Source of the DNA: Lachnospiraceae bacterium
GTDB taxonomy: Bacteria; Bacillota_A; Clostridia; Lachnospirales; Lachnospiraceae
Reading direction: 5' to 3'
NCBI GenBank assembly: GCA_017652545.1
Contig: JAGCAV010000045.1
Span: 1 to 15,145 of the forward strand
DNA length: 15,145 nt
Shown: positions 7,612 to 14,209 of the stretch, one piece after another
How positions within the stretch are numbered: the stretch's first letter is position 1
How the letters are laid out: each line of letters begins with the position of its first letter
Notes under the pieces: generated by a model
Told to the model about the DNA's origin: nothing
Seen by the model: only the letters and a program-made list of their open reading frames with translations
Databases searched by the model: none
Translations under genes and position numbers: made by a program

Positions 7612-10434
7612 ATGAGAATTACAAATCTGAAAACAAATCATCTGGTCAATCCGCTCGGATATGATCTGGCCCATCCCACCGTCTCCTGGATCGTGGAGGA
7701 GGCTTCCGGAAAATATCAGGCCTCTGCGAGAGTGCTGGTGGCAGCGGACGAGACCTTCTCTTCCCCGGTGTATGACAGCGGAGAACGAACCGATATTGTG
7801 AACACGGGCTTTGAGCTGCCCTGCAGGATCGAGCCGCAAACAAGGTATTTCTGGAAAGTCATCGTGACGGACGATGCCGGAGAAACAGCGCAGAGTGAAG
7901 CGGCCTGGTTTGAGACAGCCAGAACCATCGTCTGGGAGGAGACCTCATGGCAGGCAAAGTGGATCACGCCGGCTCTTCCGAAGGAAGTTCAGGCGGTCCT
8001 CTGGCAGGATATCTCCATCGAAAAGCCGGTGAAACAGGCCAGGGCATACATGACCGGCCTGGGTGTCTACGAATTCATGCTGAACGGGGAGAAACAGGGG
8101 GATGAATGCCTTCTGCCCGGTTTCTGCGACTATTCCACATGGATCCAGTACCAGACGTATGAGCTCTTACTCAGGCAGGGGACAAACCGGTTTGAGATCG
8201 CTCTCGGAGACGGCTGGTATAAGGGCAATTTCGGGCTGCGGATACGCAGTGAAAACTATGGAGACCGCCTGGCCGCCATCGCCCAGATCGAGGTTTTCTA
8301 TGAAGACGGCACGAAGGAGATCTTCGGGACAGACACCTCCTGGAAAGCCCGGAAAAGCCGGGTCGTTTCCAGCGGCATATACTGCGGAGAGGTATACGAT
8401 GCGACCGCGGATGTCAGCGAAGTGTTCGGGACAGAAGAGATCTCCCTTGGATATGACAGACTCTCTCCCAGGCTCTCGCCGCCCATCCGGATCCACGAGC
8501 GTCTCAGGCCTGTGGAAGTGATCACAAGCCCGAAGGGTGAGACCATTCTGGACATGGGCCAGAATATGGTCGGCTGGATCAGCTTTGTGTGCAGCGCACC
8601 CGCGGGAACGAAGATCCATATGCAGACCGGCGAGATCCTGCAGGACGGGTGCTTCTACAATGAGAACCTGCGCACGGCAGAATCGGAATTCACCTACATC
8701 TCCGACGGGGAGAGCAGACAGGTGAGGGAACATTTTACGTTCCATGGCTTCCGCTTTGTGAAGGTGGAGGGATGGCCCGGAGAAATCAGACCGGAAGATT
8801 TTGAGGGGCTGGTGATCCACTCCGAAATGGAGGAACACGGCTGGATCACCACAGAAGATCCGCTGGTCAACCAGCTGGTCCATAACGCGAAATGGGGCAT
8901 GAAAGGAAACTTCCTGGATGTTCCGACCGACTGTCCGCAGCGCGATGAACGCTACGGCTGGACCGGAGATGCCCAGATCTTTTCCGGAACAGCGTCCTTC
9001 TTTATGGACACGGCGGCCTTCTATACCAAATACGGACGCGATCTCTATGAGGAACAGAAAAAACTGGACGGCAGCGTGCCGGATGTGGTTCCGGTCTGCA
9101 ATTTCCAGGGAGATGCCTCCACAGCCTGGGCTGATGCCGCGACCATTATTCCGTGGAATGTGTATCTGCACTCCGGAGACAGGGGCATCCTGTACCGGCA
9201 GTATGAGAGCATGAAAGCCTGGGTCGACTATATGAAACGTCAGGATGACGAGGACGGATCGAAGCGGCTGTGGCTGACCGGTACGCACTATGCGGACTGG
9301 CTCGCGCTGGACGGGAATTACCCCGGCGGCGTATACGGCGGAACCGATCCGGGTTTTCTGGCCTCCGGGTACTACTATTATTCCACGAATATCGTGGCAA
9401 AAGCGGCAAAGATCATCGGAAGGGACGAGGACGCCAAAGCCTATGCGGCTCTGGCGGAGGAGATCTGTAATGCCTTTGTCCGCGAGTACTATACGCCTGC
9501 CGGAAAGCTGGCTGTGGATACGATGACTGCCCATGTGGCGGTATTGTATTTCGGCCTGGTGCCTGATTTTGCCCGTGAGCGTGTCTGCCGCGGATTGCTG
9601 AACAGGCTTAAGAAGAATTTCTATCATCTGGAGACAGGCTTTATCGGAACACCCTATCTGTGCCGTGTCCTCTCAGCGAACGGGATGAATGACCTTGCAT
9701 ATCATCTTCTGATGGAGAAGGGCTATCCGGGATGGCTGTACGAAGTGCTCATGGGGGCCACCACCATTTGGGAACGCTGGAATTCCGTGGAGCCGGACGG
9801 GAAGATCAGCGGAACGGAGATGAACTCGCTGAACCACTATTCCTACGGTTCCATTGTGGAGTGGATGTTCCGCTGCATGGCCGGCATCAATCCGGATGAG
9901 ACAGGGGCCGGCTTTAAGACCTTTACCCTCTCGCCGAAACCGAATTACCGGATCGCGGGTGCCTGCGCGAAGCTTAGATCTGCTGCCGGCCTGATCGAAT
10001 CCGGCTGGAAGATCGAAGGGAAAAAACTGCGGTTTACCTTTACCGTCCCCTTCGATGCGACAGCGACGATCGTCCTCCCGGACGCGGATCTGAAAACGCT
10101 GCAGGAAACCTGTCCCGCGCTCTTCACGGAGAAGGCTGCCTGCAGGCAGGAAGGAGGCAGTGTCGTCTTTACGGCGGAGCCGGGCAGCTACAGCATCGAA
10201 TACGAGCCCACGGTGCCCTGCAGGAAGGTGTACAGTCTTGACTCTTCCTGGGAGGAACTGAAAGCCAATCCGAAGACATGGGAAATCCTCTGCAGGGAAT
10301 ACGTATCTGAAGATGAGCACATTCCTTTCGAAAAGGAACTGTGTACGCTCGAGGAGATGAGCTGGGGTCCGTTCACAGGCATGACGAAGGAGCAGCGCCT
10401 GAAGATCGACGCGCTGCTGCGGGCAGTGGAATGA
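7612..10434 (+). CDS. GH78 alpha-L-rhamnosidase, long form, cytoplasmic
   Basis: Inverting glycoside hydrolase that removes terminal alpha-L-rhamnose from glycosides; no signal peptide, so it acts inside the cell. It has 940 residues from the ATG at 7612, preferred over a TTG at 7594 because AGG (7601-7603) is well spaced and the ATG leads directly into the domain. Order: an Ig/Fn3-like N-domain (~1-105), a jelly-roll rhamnosidase N domain (~138-295, with GVYEFMLNG and GDGWYKG), a concanavalin-like domain (~300-395), an (alpha/alpha)6 catalytic barrel (~405-755) and a C-terminal beta-sandwich (~757-830). Catalytic-site motifs are TDCPQRDE, with the probable acid E446, GDA with D453, and TTIWE with the probable base E721. 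A further ~70 charged residues (868-940) follow the last domain. It is separated by ten bases from the kinase stop and is likely translationally coupled. Confidence 0.94.
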   Translation: MRITNLKTNHLVNPLGYDLAHPTVSWIVEEASGKYQASARVLVAADETFSSPVYDSGERTDIVNTGFELPCRIEPQTRYFWKVIVTDDAGETAQSEAAWFETARTIVWEETSWQAKWITPALPKEVQAVLWQDISIEKPVKQARAYMTGLGVYEFMLNGEKQGDECLLPGFCDYSTWIQYQTYELLLRQGTNRFEIALGDGWYKGNFGLRIRSENYGDRLAAIAQIEVFYEDGTKEIFGTDTSWKARKSRVVSSGIYCGEVYDATADVSEVFGTEEISLGYDRLSPRLSPPIRIHERLRPVEVITSPKGETILDMGQNMVGWISFVCSAPAGTKIHMQTGEILQDGCFYNENLRTAESEFTYISDGESRQVREHFTFHGFRFVKVEGWPGEIRPEDFEGLVIHSEMEEHGWITTEDPLVNQLVHNAKWGMKGNFLDVPTDCPQRDERYGWTGDAQIFSGTASFFMDTAAFYTKYGRDLYEEQKKLDGSVPDVVPVCNFQGDASTAWADAATIIPWNVYLHSGDRGILYRQYESMKAWVDYMKRQDDEDGSKRLWLTGTHYADWLALDGNYPGGVYGGTDPGFLASGYYYYSTNIVAKAAKIIGRDEDAKAYAALAEEICNAFVREYYTPAGKLAVDTMTAHVAVLYFGLVPDFARERVCRGLLNRLKKNFYHLETGFIGTPYLCRVLSANGMNDLAYHLLMEKGYPGWLYEVLMGATTIWERWNSVEPDGKISGTEMNSLNHYSYGSIVEWMFRCMAGINPDETGAGFKTFTLSPKPNYRIAGACAKLRSAAGLIESGWKIEGKKLRFTFTVPFDATATIVLPDADLKTLQETCPALFTEKAACRQEGGSVVFTAEPGSYSIEYEPTVPCRKVYSLDSSWEELKANPKTWEILCREYVSEDEHIPFEKELCTLEEMSWGPFTGMTKEQRLKIDALLRAVE

Positions 10435-10457
10435 CGGAACAGATTAAATTAAATCAA
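10434..10457 (+). repeat. AT-rich regulatory element, copy 2
   Basis: This element starts at the last base of the GH78 stop codon. It shares 21 of 24 ungapped positions with 2612-2635, differing only at positions 12, 17 and 20. The match stops abruptly after TCAA. It stands about 135 bases before a small gene and may give that gene, and the regulator after it, the same control as the transporter operon. Confidence 0.55.
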
Positions 10458-10467
10458 TACAATTGAT
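10453..10467 (+). promoter_or_regulatory. Palindrome overlapping a -10-like box
   Basis: The arms ATCAAT (10453-10458) and ATTGAT (10462-10467) form a perfect inverted repeat around ACA. TACAAT (10458-10463) inside it matches five of six bases of the -10 consensus. No good -35 lies 16-18 bases upstream. It begins at the end of the shared element, so a regulator bound there could control initiation. The sequence is clear; the promoter role is a guess. Confidence 0.3.
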
Positions 10468-10592
10468 GATGGATAGTCATGGACTCTCCCTCTCCGACGC
10501 GGTAGAATGCGGTCAGATCAACATGAAAGGCCCGGGACGGAAAAGAACCGGTCATGGGCCGCAGGGATACCGCCCGGAAAGGAGAGCAGGGG

Positions 10593-10736
10593 ATGAACAT
10601 CAGAAAGATCATCAGGAAGCTGTTTACAGGAAAGCAGAAAAGCCAGGAAGAATTAAAACAGGAATACGAGATGCAGACATATGATCATTATCAGGCTTTT
10701 GGAAATGCTTTTGTAAACTTCTGCAGCGGAAGATGA
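10593..10736 (+). CDS. Small 47-residue protein of unknown function
   Basis: I do not recognise this gene. The ATG at 10593 follows AGGAG (10580-10584) by eight bases, one of the better ribosome binding sites in the window. An in-frame start 13 codons upstream (10554) lacks such a site. The protein begins with a basic, amphipathic stretch (MNIRKIIRKLF) that could form a membrane-surface helix. It then has a Gln/Glu/Lys-rich helix-like middle and an aromatic tail (YDHYQAFGNAFVNFCSGR) with a single cysteine. There is no signal peptide or full transmembrane helix. Its codons are somewhat more AT-rich than those of the flanking genes. A strong terminator begins five bases after the stop, so it ends a transcript. 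It could be a regulatory or accessory micro-protein of the locus, or a chance frame; the ribosome binding site and terminator favour a real gene. Confidence 0.6.
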   Translation: MNIRKIIRKLFTGKQKSQEELKQEYEMQTYDHYQAFGNAFVNFCSGR

Positions 10737-10740
10737 GAGG

Positions 10741-10774
10741 ATGCCCCGGTGTGACAGCACATCGGGGCATTTTT
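10741..10774 (+). terminator. Strong intrinsic terminator after the small gene
   Basis: A 13-base stem, ATGCCCCGGTGTG (10741-10753) with 10758-10770, has one G-U pair and a four-base loop (ACAG). Five T bases follow, counting the last stem base. It closes the transcript of the small gene and lies only 15 bases before the AraC regulator start. Confidence 0.88.
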
Positions 10775-10789
10775 GCAGGTAAACGGCCA

Positions 10790-11833
10790 ATGAATAAAGA
10801 AGAGATAAGAAACCGCCTGTTATCATGGGACAGGGATGAACTGTTTTACCGGGAATATACGCAGAGGATCCTTTCGGGACAGCCTGTGGAGGATCTGATG
10901 GCCGATGAAGAGATCCCGCGGGAATGGAAAGACTGGATCTCGGATCCGGGCTGTATCGATCCCAACAAGACAGAGGATGATTTCTTCCGGGAGAAGCGGA
11001 ATGTCTCTCTGCAGAAGCACCCCCGGTTTTTTCCGTATTTTGAGCACCGGCATACCTTTTTCGAGATGATCTATGTGCTGTCGGGAAAATGCCGGGAGGT
11101 GACGGAAGGGGCAAAGACCATTCTGGAAGAGGGAGACCTTTTTGTGCTCGCGCCGAATGTGACGCACGGGATCGAGGTGAAGGATGAGAGCGTAGTCCTC
11201 AATATCCTGATCCGCCACAATACCTTTATGGATATCTTCCTGAACACGGTCAGGGATAAGTCGCAGATTGCGCTGTTCTTCCTTGGAAATCTGTATGAGA
11301 AGGATAAGATTCCTTATCTTCTGTATCACACCGGGAAGGATGAGAGAATCCGGGATCATATTCTGGACCTTGCCATGGAGCAGAGCATTCATGACGAATA
11401 CGCGGACAAGATCAGCTGCGCGCTTGTGACGCTCTTTTTTCATCATCTGACGCGTTCTTATTCCTGCTCAATGGAAATACCCGGCGTGATCCGGAAAGAA
11501 CAGGCGTACCAGAATGAGATGATCCGGTATATCACGGACCACTATCAGAGCGTCACGCTCGGGGAGCTGGCTGAGACATTCCACTTTTCCGTCCCTTACT
11601 GTTCCAGGCTCGTGCAGGAGATAACGGGACGGAGCTTTTCCAGGCTGGTGACGGAGCTGCGGGTCCAGCAGGGAGAGAATCTGCTCAGTCATACCCAGAT
11701 GAATGTGGGGGATATCAGCGCGCAGGTCGGTTACAGGAATCCGGAAACATTTATCCGCGCGTTTACACGGATCTACAGGATGTCGCCAAGCCAGTACAGA
11801 AGATCGGCGCTGCTGGCGGAAAACCCCCGTTAA
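10790..11833 (+). CDS. Cupin-domain AraC-family transcriptional regulator
   Basis: Cytoplasmic DNA-binding regulator of 347 residues. Residues ~70-145 form a cupin-like sugar-sensing domain with H86, H88 and E92 in the HRHTFFEM segment, then EEGDLFVLAP. Residues ~243-339 form the double helix-turn-helix of the AraC family, ending in GYRNPETFIRAFTRIYRMSPSQYR. The frame is open back to 10733, but that would place the terminator hairpin inside the coding region, and MNKEEIRN at 10790 is a natural N-terminus. The upstream Shine-Dalgarno is weak (GCAGG at 10775-10779). The 15-base gap after the terminator has no room for a promoter, so expression may depend on read-through or on a promoter inside the small gene. 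It probably senses rhamnose or a rhamnoside and activates the following GH78 and dehydrogenase genes; this is inferred from position. RhaS/RhaR-like function is possible. Confidence 0.9.
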   Translation: MNKEEIRNRLLSWDRDELFYREYTQRILSGQPVEDLMADEEIPREWKDWISDPGCIDPNKTEDDFFREKRNVSLQKHPRFFPYFEHRHTFFEMIYVLSGKCREVTEGAKTILEEGDLFVLAPNVTHGIEVKDESVVLNILIRHNTFMDIFLNTVRDKSQIALFFLGNLYEKDKIPYLLYHTGKDERIRDHILDLAMEQSIHDEYADKISCALVTLFFHHLTRSYSCSMEIPGVIRKEQAYQNEMIRYITDHYQSVTLGELAETFHFSVPYCSRLVQEITGRSFSRLVTELRVQQGENLLSHTQMNVGDISAQVGYRNPETFIRAFTRIYRMSPSQYRRSALLAENPR

Positions 11834-11853
11834 CCCGATCAGGAATGAGAAAC

Positions 11854-11877
11854 GCCCGGGCACCAGGTGCTTCGGGC
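11854..11877 (+). other. Hairpin in the leader of the second GH78 gene
   Basis: GCCCG (11854-11858) pairs with CGGGC (11873-11877), and GCAC (11860-11863) with GTGC (11867-11870) around a CAG loop, leaving a small internal bulge. No T run follows, so it is not an intrinsic terminator. It sits in the 111-base gap between the AraC gene and the second rhamnosidase and may affect mRNA processing or stability. Confidence 0.35.
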
Positions 11878-11944
11878 TGAATGGAAAGATACAACAAAGC
11901 AACGAATCAGGAAAATACACAGGAGTAAAGAAAGGACGAAAGCC

Positions 11945-14119
11945 ATGTATCAGGAAGCAAAATGGATCCGGCCCGCTGTCGATTTAGGGGATGTGGTCCC
12001 CGAGTTTCTGCGCTGCTTCAGGCCGAAGAGTGTGGTTGAGAGCGCGTTTCTGACCATCACCGGGATGGGCGTGTATGAAGCTTCGATCAACGGAGAGAGA
12101 GTGGGAGCGTTTATCCTGGCGCCCGGCTGGACTGTTTACAGAAAACGTCTTCAGTACCAGACGTATGATGTGACGGATCTGATCCGGGACAACGCGGACA
12201 ATCAGCTCAGCGTGCTGCTTGGGAAAGGATGGTACCGGTCCCGGCTCGTGGGCTGGCAGTCGTCTCCTGCCCAGGAAGAGCTGCGCGCCAACCCGGCGGG
12301 CCTGCTGGCTCAGCTGGAGCTGAACTATGTGAACGGAAGCTTCGAGACCATCGTGACGGACGGTTCGTGGACAGTGCGGGAAAGCCGGGTCCGCTTTTCG
12401 GAGATCTATGACGGTGAGATTTATGATGCCTCCTTTGAGCCGGGCTGCGGGGAAGCGGCTGTGGAATTTGACGGGCCCGATGACACGCTGATCGAGCAGG
12501 AGGGCGAGGAGGTCCGCGAGCAGGAACGCCTGGCCGTCGCAAAGATCATCACGACACCTGCAGGCGAGACAGTGCTTGATTTCGGCCAGGAGATCACCGG
12601 ATATGTAAGGGTGAGCGTGGAGGCGAAGAAGGGGGAGGCGGTGGATCTTTCCTTCGGCGAGGTGCTGGATGCGGACGGGAACTTCTACAATGATAATTAC
12701 CGCTCGGCCAGATGCATGTACCGGTATATTTGCCGGGACGGGCAGCAGAGCTACCAGACAAAGCTGACCTTCTTCGGTTTCCGGTATGTCCGGGTGAATG
12801 AATTCCCCGGCGGACTTAAGAAAGCCGGAAAGGACAACTTTACGGGAATCGCGGTCTATTCCGATATGGAGAGGACGGGATATCTGGCGACCTCCGACCC
12901 GCTCCTGAATGATCTGATCAGCAATGCCGTATGGTCGCAGAAGGATAACTTCCTGGATGTACCGACCGACTGCCCGCAGAGGGATGAGCGCCTTGGCTGG
13001 ACCGGCGATGCCCAGGTTTTTGCACGGACAGCGATCTATAACTATGATGCGGAGCAGTTCTATTTCAAATGGCTGAACGACCTGGCAGCCGACCAGAGGG
13101 AAGACGGCGCAGTGGGCTTTGTCATCCCGGATGTGCTGCGGGCAGAAAAGCCAAGCGCGGCCTGGGGCGATGCCGCCACAGTCGTGCCCTGGGAGATCTA
13201 CCTCGCCTACGGGGATGCCGGCGTGCTCTCCAGACAGTTTGAGAGTATGAAGCGCTGGGTCGGTTATATAACCGGGGCCACGACCAGGCAGTACCTGTGG
13301 ACGGGCGGAGAACATTTCGCGGACTGGCTGGGACTGGACGCGCCGGTTGGAAGCTACAAGGGCTCCACGAGGGAGGACCTGATCGCCACGGCGTTCTACG
13401 CGTTTTCAACAGAGCTTGTCATCAAAGCCGGCAGGGTACTCGGAGAAGATGTATCAGCATATGAGGAACTGTACGGACACATCCGGGAAGCTTTCCGGAA
13501 AGAGTGGCCGGAGTACCTCACCCAGACGGAGTGCGTGCTGGCGGCCCATTTCAGGCTTGCCGAAGATCCCGGGAAAGCGGCTGCGAAGCTTGCGGAAATG
13601 ATCCATGCGGCCGGGGACAAGCTCCAGACCGGCTTTGTCGGAACACCGTATCTTCTGCATGTCCTGACAGATTACGGATACGATGAGCTGGCCTACACAC
13701 TGCTTCTTCGAAAGGAATATCCTTCCTGGCTGTATCCGGTCCTGAAGGGTGCGACGACCATCTGGGAGCACTGGGACGGGATCATGGAGGACGGCAGCTT
13801 CTGGAGTACCGACATGAACTCCTTCAACCACTACGCATACGGTTCTGTGCTCGACTGGCTCTACGGCGTGGCAGCCGGCATCAGGCCGGATGAGGAAGCG
13901 CCCGGTTACGAGAGAGTCCTCATCGCTCCGCATCCGGATCAGAGGCTGGGCTGGCTGGAGGCGAAATATGAAAGCCGGTACGGCCTGATCACCTCCCGCT
14001 GGGAGTACCGGGAAGGAGCAGTCCGCTATGAGATCAGCACCCCGGTACCGGCAAGTATTTCCATCGATGGGGAAACCATCGAGGTTGAAGCGGGAGACTA
14101 TGTTTTCTTTGGGGCATGA
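11945..14119 (+). CDS. GH78 alpha-L-rhamnosidase, short form, cytoplasmic
   Basis: Second inverting alpha-L-rhamnosidase, 724 residues from the ATG at 11945, with no signal peptide. The frame is open back to 11867, but AAAGGA (11931-11936) stands eight bases before the ATG and the upstream residues are basic and unlike the family. Order: rhamnosidase N jelly-roll (~28-190, with GVYEASING and GKGWYRS), concanavalin-like domain (~197-300), (alpha/alpha)6 barrel (~310-645) and beta-sandwich (~647-722). Catalytic-site residues are kept: E348 in TDCPQRDE, D355 in GDA and E608 in TTIWE. Unlike the first enzyme it lacks the Ig-like N-domain and the ~70-residue C-terminal extension. The two are clearly diverged paralogues rather than a recent copy, which suggests different linkages or aglycones. 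It lies downstream of the AraC regulator and upstream of the dehydrogenase. Confidence 0.93.
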   Translation: MYQEAKWIRPAVDLGDVVPEFLRCFRPKSVVESAFLTITGMGVYEASINGERVGAFILAPGWTVYRKRLQYQTYDVTDLIRDNADNQLSVLLGKGWYRSRLVGWQSSPAQEELRANPAGLLAQLELNYVNGSFETIVTDGSWTVRESRVRFSEIYDGEIYDASFEPGCGEAAVEFDGPDDTLIEQEGEEVREQERLAVAKIITTPAGETVLDFGQEITGYVRVSVEAKKGEAVDLSFGEVLDADGNFYNDNYRSARCMYRYICRDGQQSYQTKLTFFGFRYVRVNEFPGGLKKAGKDNFTGIAVYSDMERTGYLATSDPLLNDLISNAVWSQKDNFLDVPTDCPQRDERLGWTGDAQVFARTAIYNYDAEQFYFKWLNDLAADQREDGAVGFVIPDVLRAEKPSAAWGDAATVVPWEIYLAYGDAGVLSRQFESMKRWVGYITGATTRQYLWTGGEHFADWLGLDAPVGSYKGSTREDLIATAFYAFSTELVIKAGRVLGEDVSAYEELYGHIREAFRKEWPEYLTQTECVLAAHFRLAEDPGKAAAKLAEMIHAAGDKLQTGFVGTPYLLHVLTDYGYDELAYTLLLRKEYPSWLYPVLKGATTIWEHWDGIMEDGSFWSTDMNSFNHYAYGSVLDWLYGVAAGIRPDEEAPGYERVLIAPHPDQRLGWLEAKYESRYGLITSRWEYREGAVRYEISTPVPASISIDGETIEVEAGDYVFFGA

Positions 14120-14141
14120 TCTGTTCTGACAGCATGTTTTT
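14115..14141 (+). terminator. Possible weak terminator after the second GH78 gene
   Basis: CATG (14115-14118) pairs with CATG (14133-14136) and CTGT (14121-14124) with ACAG (14129-14132), with a two-base bulge and a TCTG loop, followed by five T bases. The stem is short and overlaps the stop codon. Partial termination is possible. The dehydrogenase gene 70 bases on has its own good ribosome binding site. Confidence 0.35.
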
Positions 14142-14209
14142 CGCGGCATAACGGTTACAACGGATCAGCTCTGGCATCATCGAGGTTTTGTGTAAGGAGG
14201 AAGTTCAAA

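Noticed and set aside
8167..9627. Long minus-strand open frame of 486 codons opposite the first rhamnosidase, and similar ones at 11984-13315, 6504-7442 and 1008-1826
   Set aside because: They lie wholly or almost wholly opposite well-supported + strand genes, resemble no family, and are explained by codon bias of GC-rich genes.
10463..10684. Open frame of 73 codons overlapping the small gene
   Set aside because: It has no ribosome binding site, a composition rich in Arg/Gly/Pro typical of a shifted frame, and overlaps the better supported frame at 10593.
10733..10789. Upstream extension of the AraC regulator to 10733
   Set aside because: It would put the terminator hairpin inside the coding region and overlap the small gene stop. 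The ATG at 10790 gives a normal N-terminus.
11901..11919. Possible third copy of the shared AT-rich element upstream of the second GH78 gene
   Set aside because: The resemblance needs several gaps and is mostly A-runs, so it is not convincing.
11867..11944. Extension of the second GH78 enzyme by 26 residues
   Set aside because: The extra residues are basic and unlike the family, and a good ribosome binding site supports the ATG at 11945.
8915..13020. Recent duplication or recombination between the two GH78 genes
   Set aside because: DNA similarity is limited to the catalytic motif blocks. Elsewhere the proteins and codons differ strongly, so they are old paralogues.
14126..14152. CTGACA and CATAAC as a promoter for the dehydrogenase gene, plus the TAACGGTTA palindrome as a catabolite-repression site
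   Set aside because: The spacer is only 15 bases and the -10 is poor. Only half of the catabolite-repression consensus is matched.
14159..14168. AACGGATCAG before the dehydrogenase, one base different from the start of the shared element
   Set aside because: A ten-base match with one mismatch is expected by chance in a window this long, and the AT-rich half is absent.
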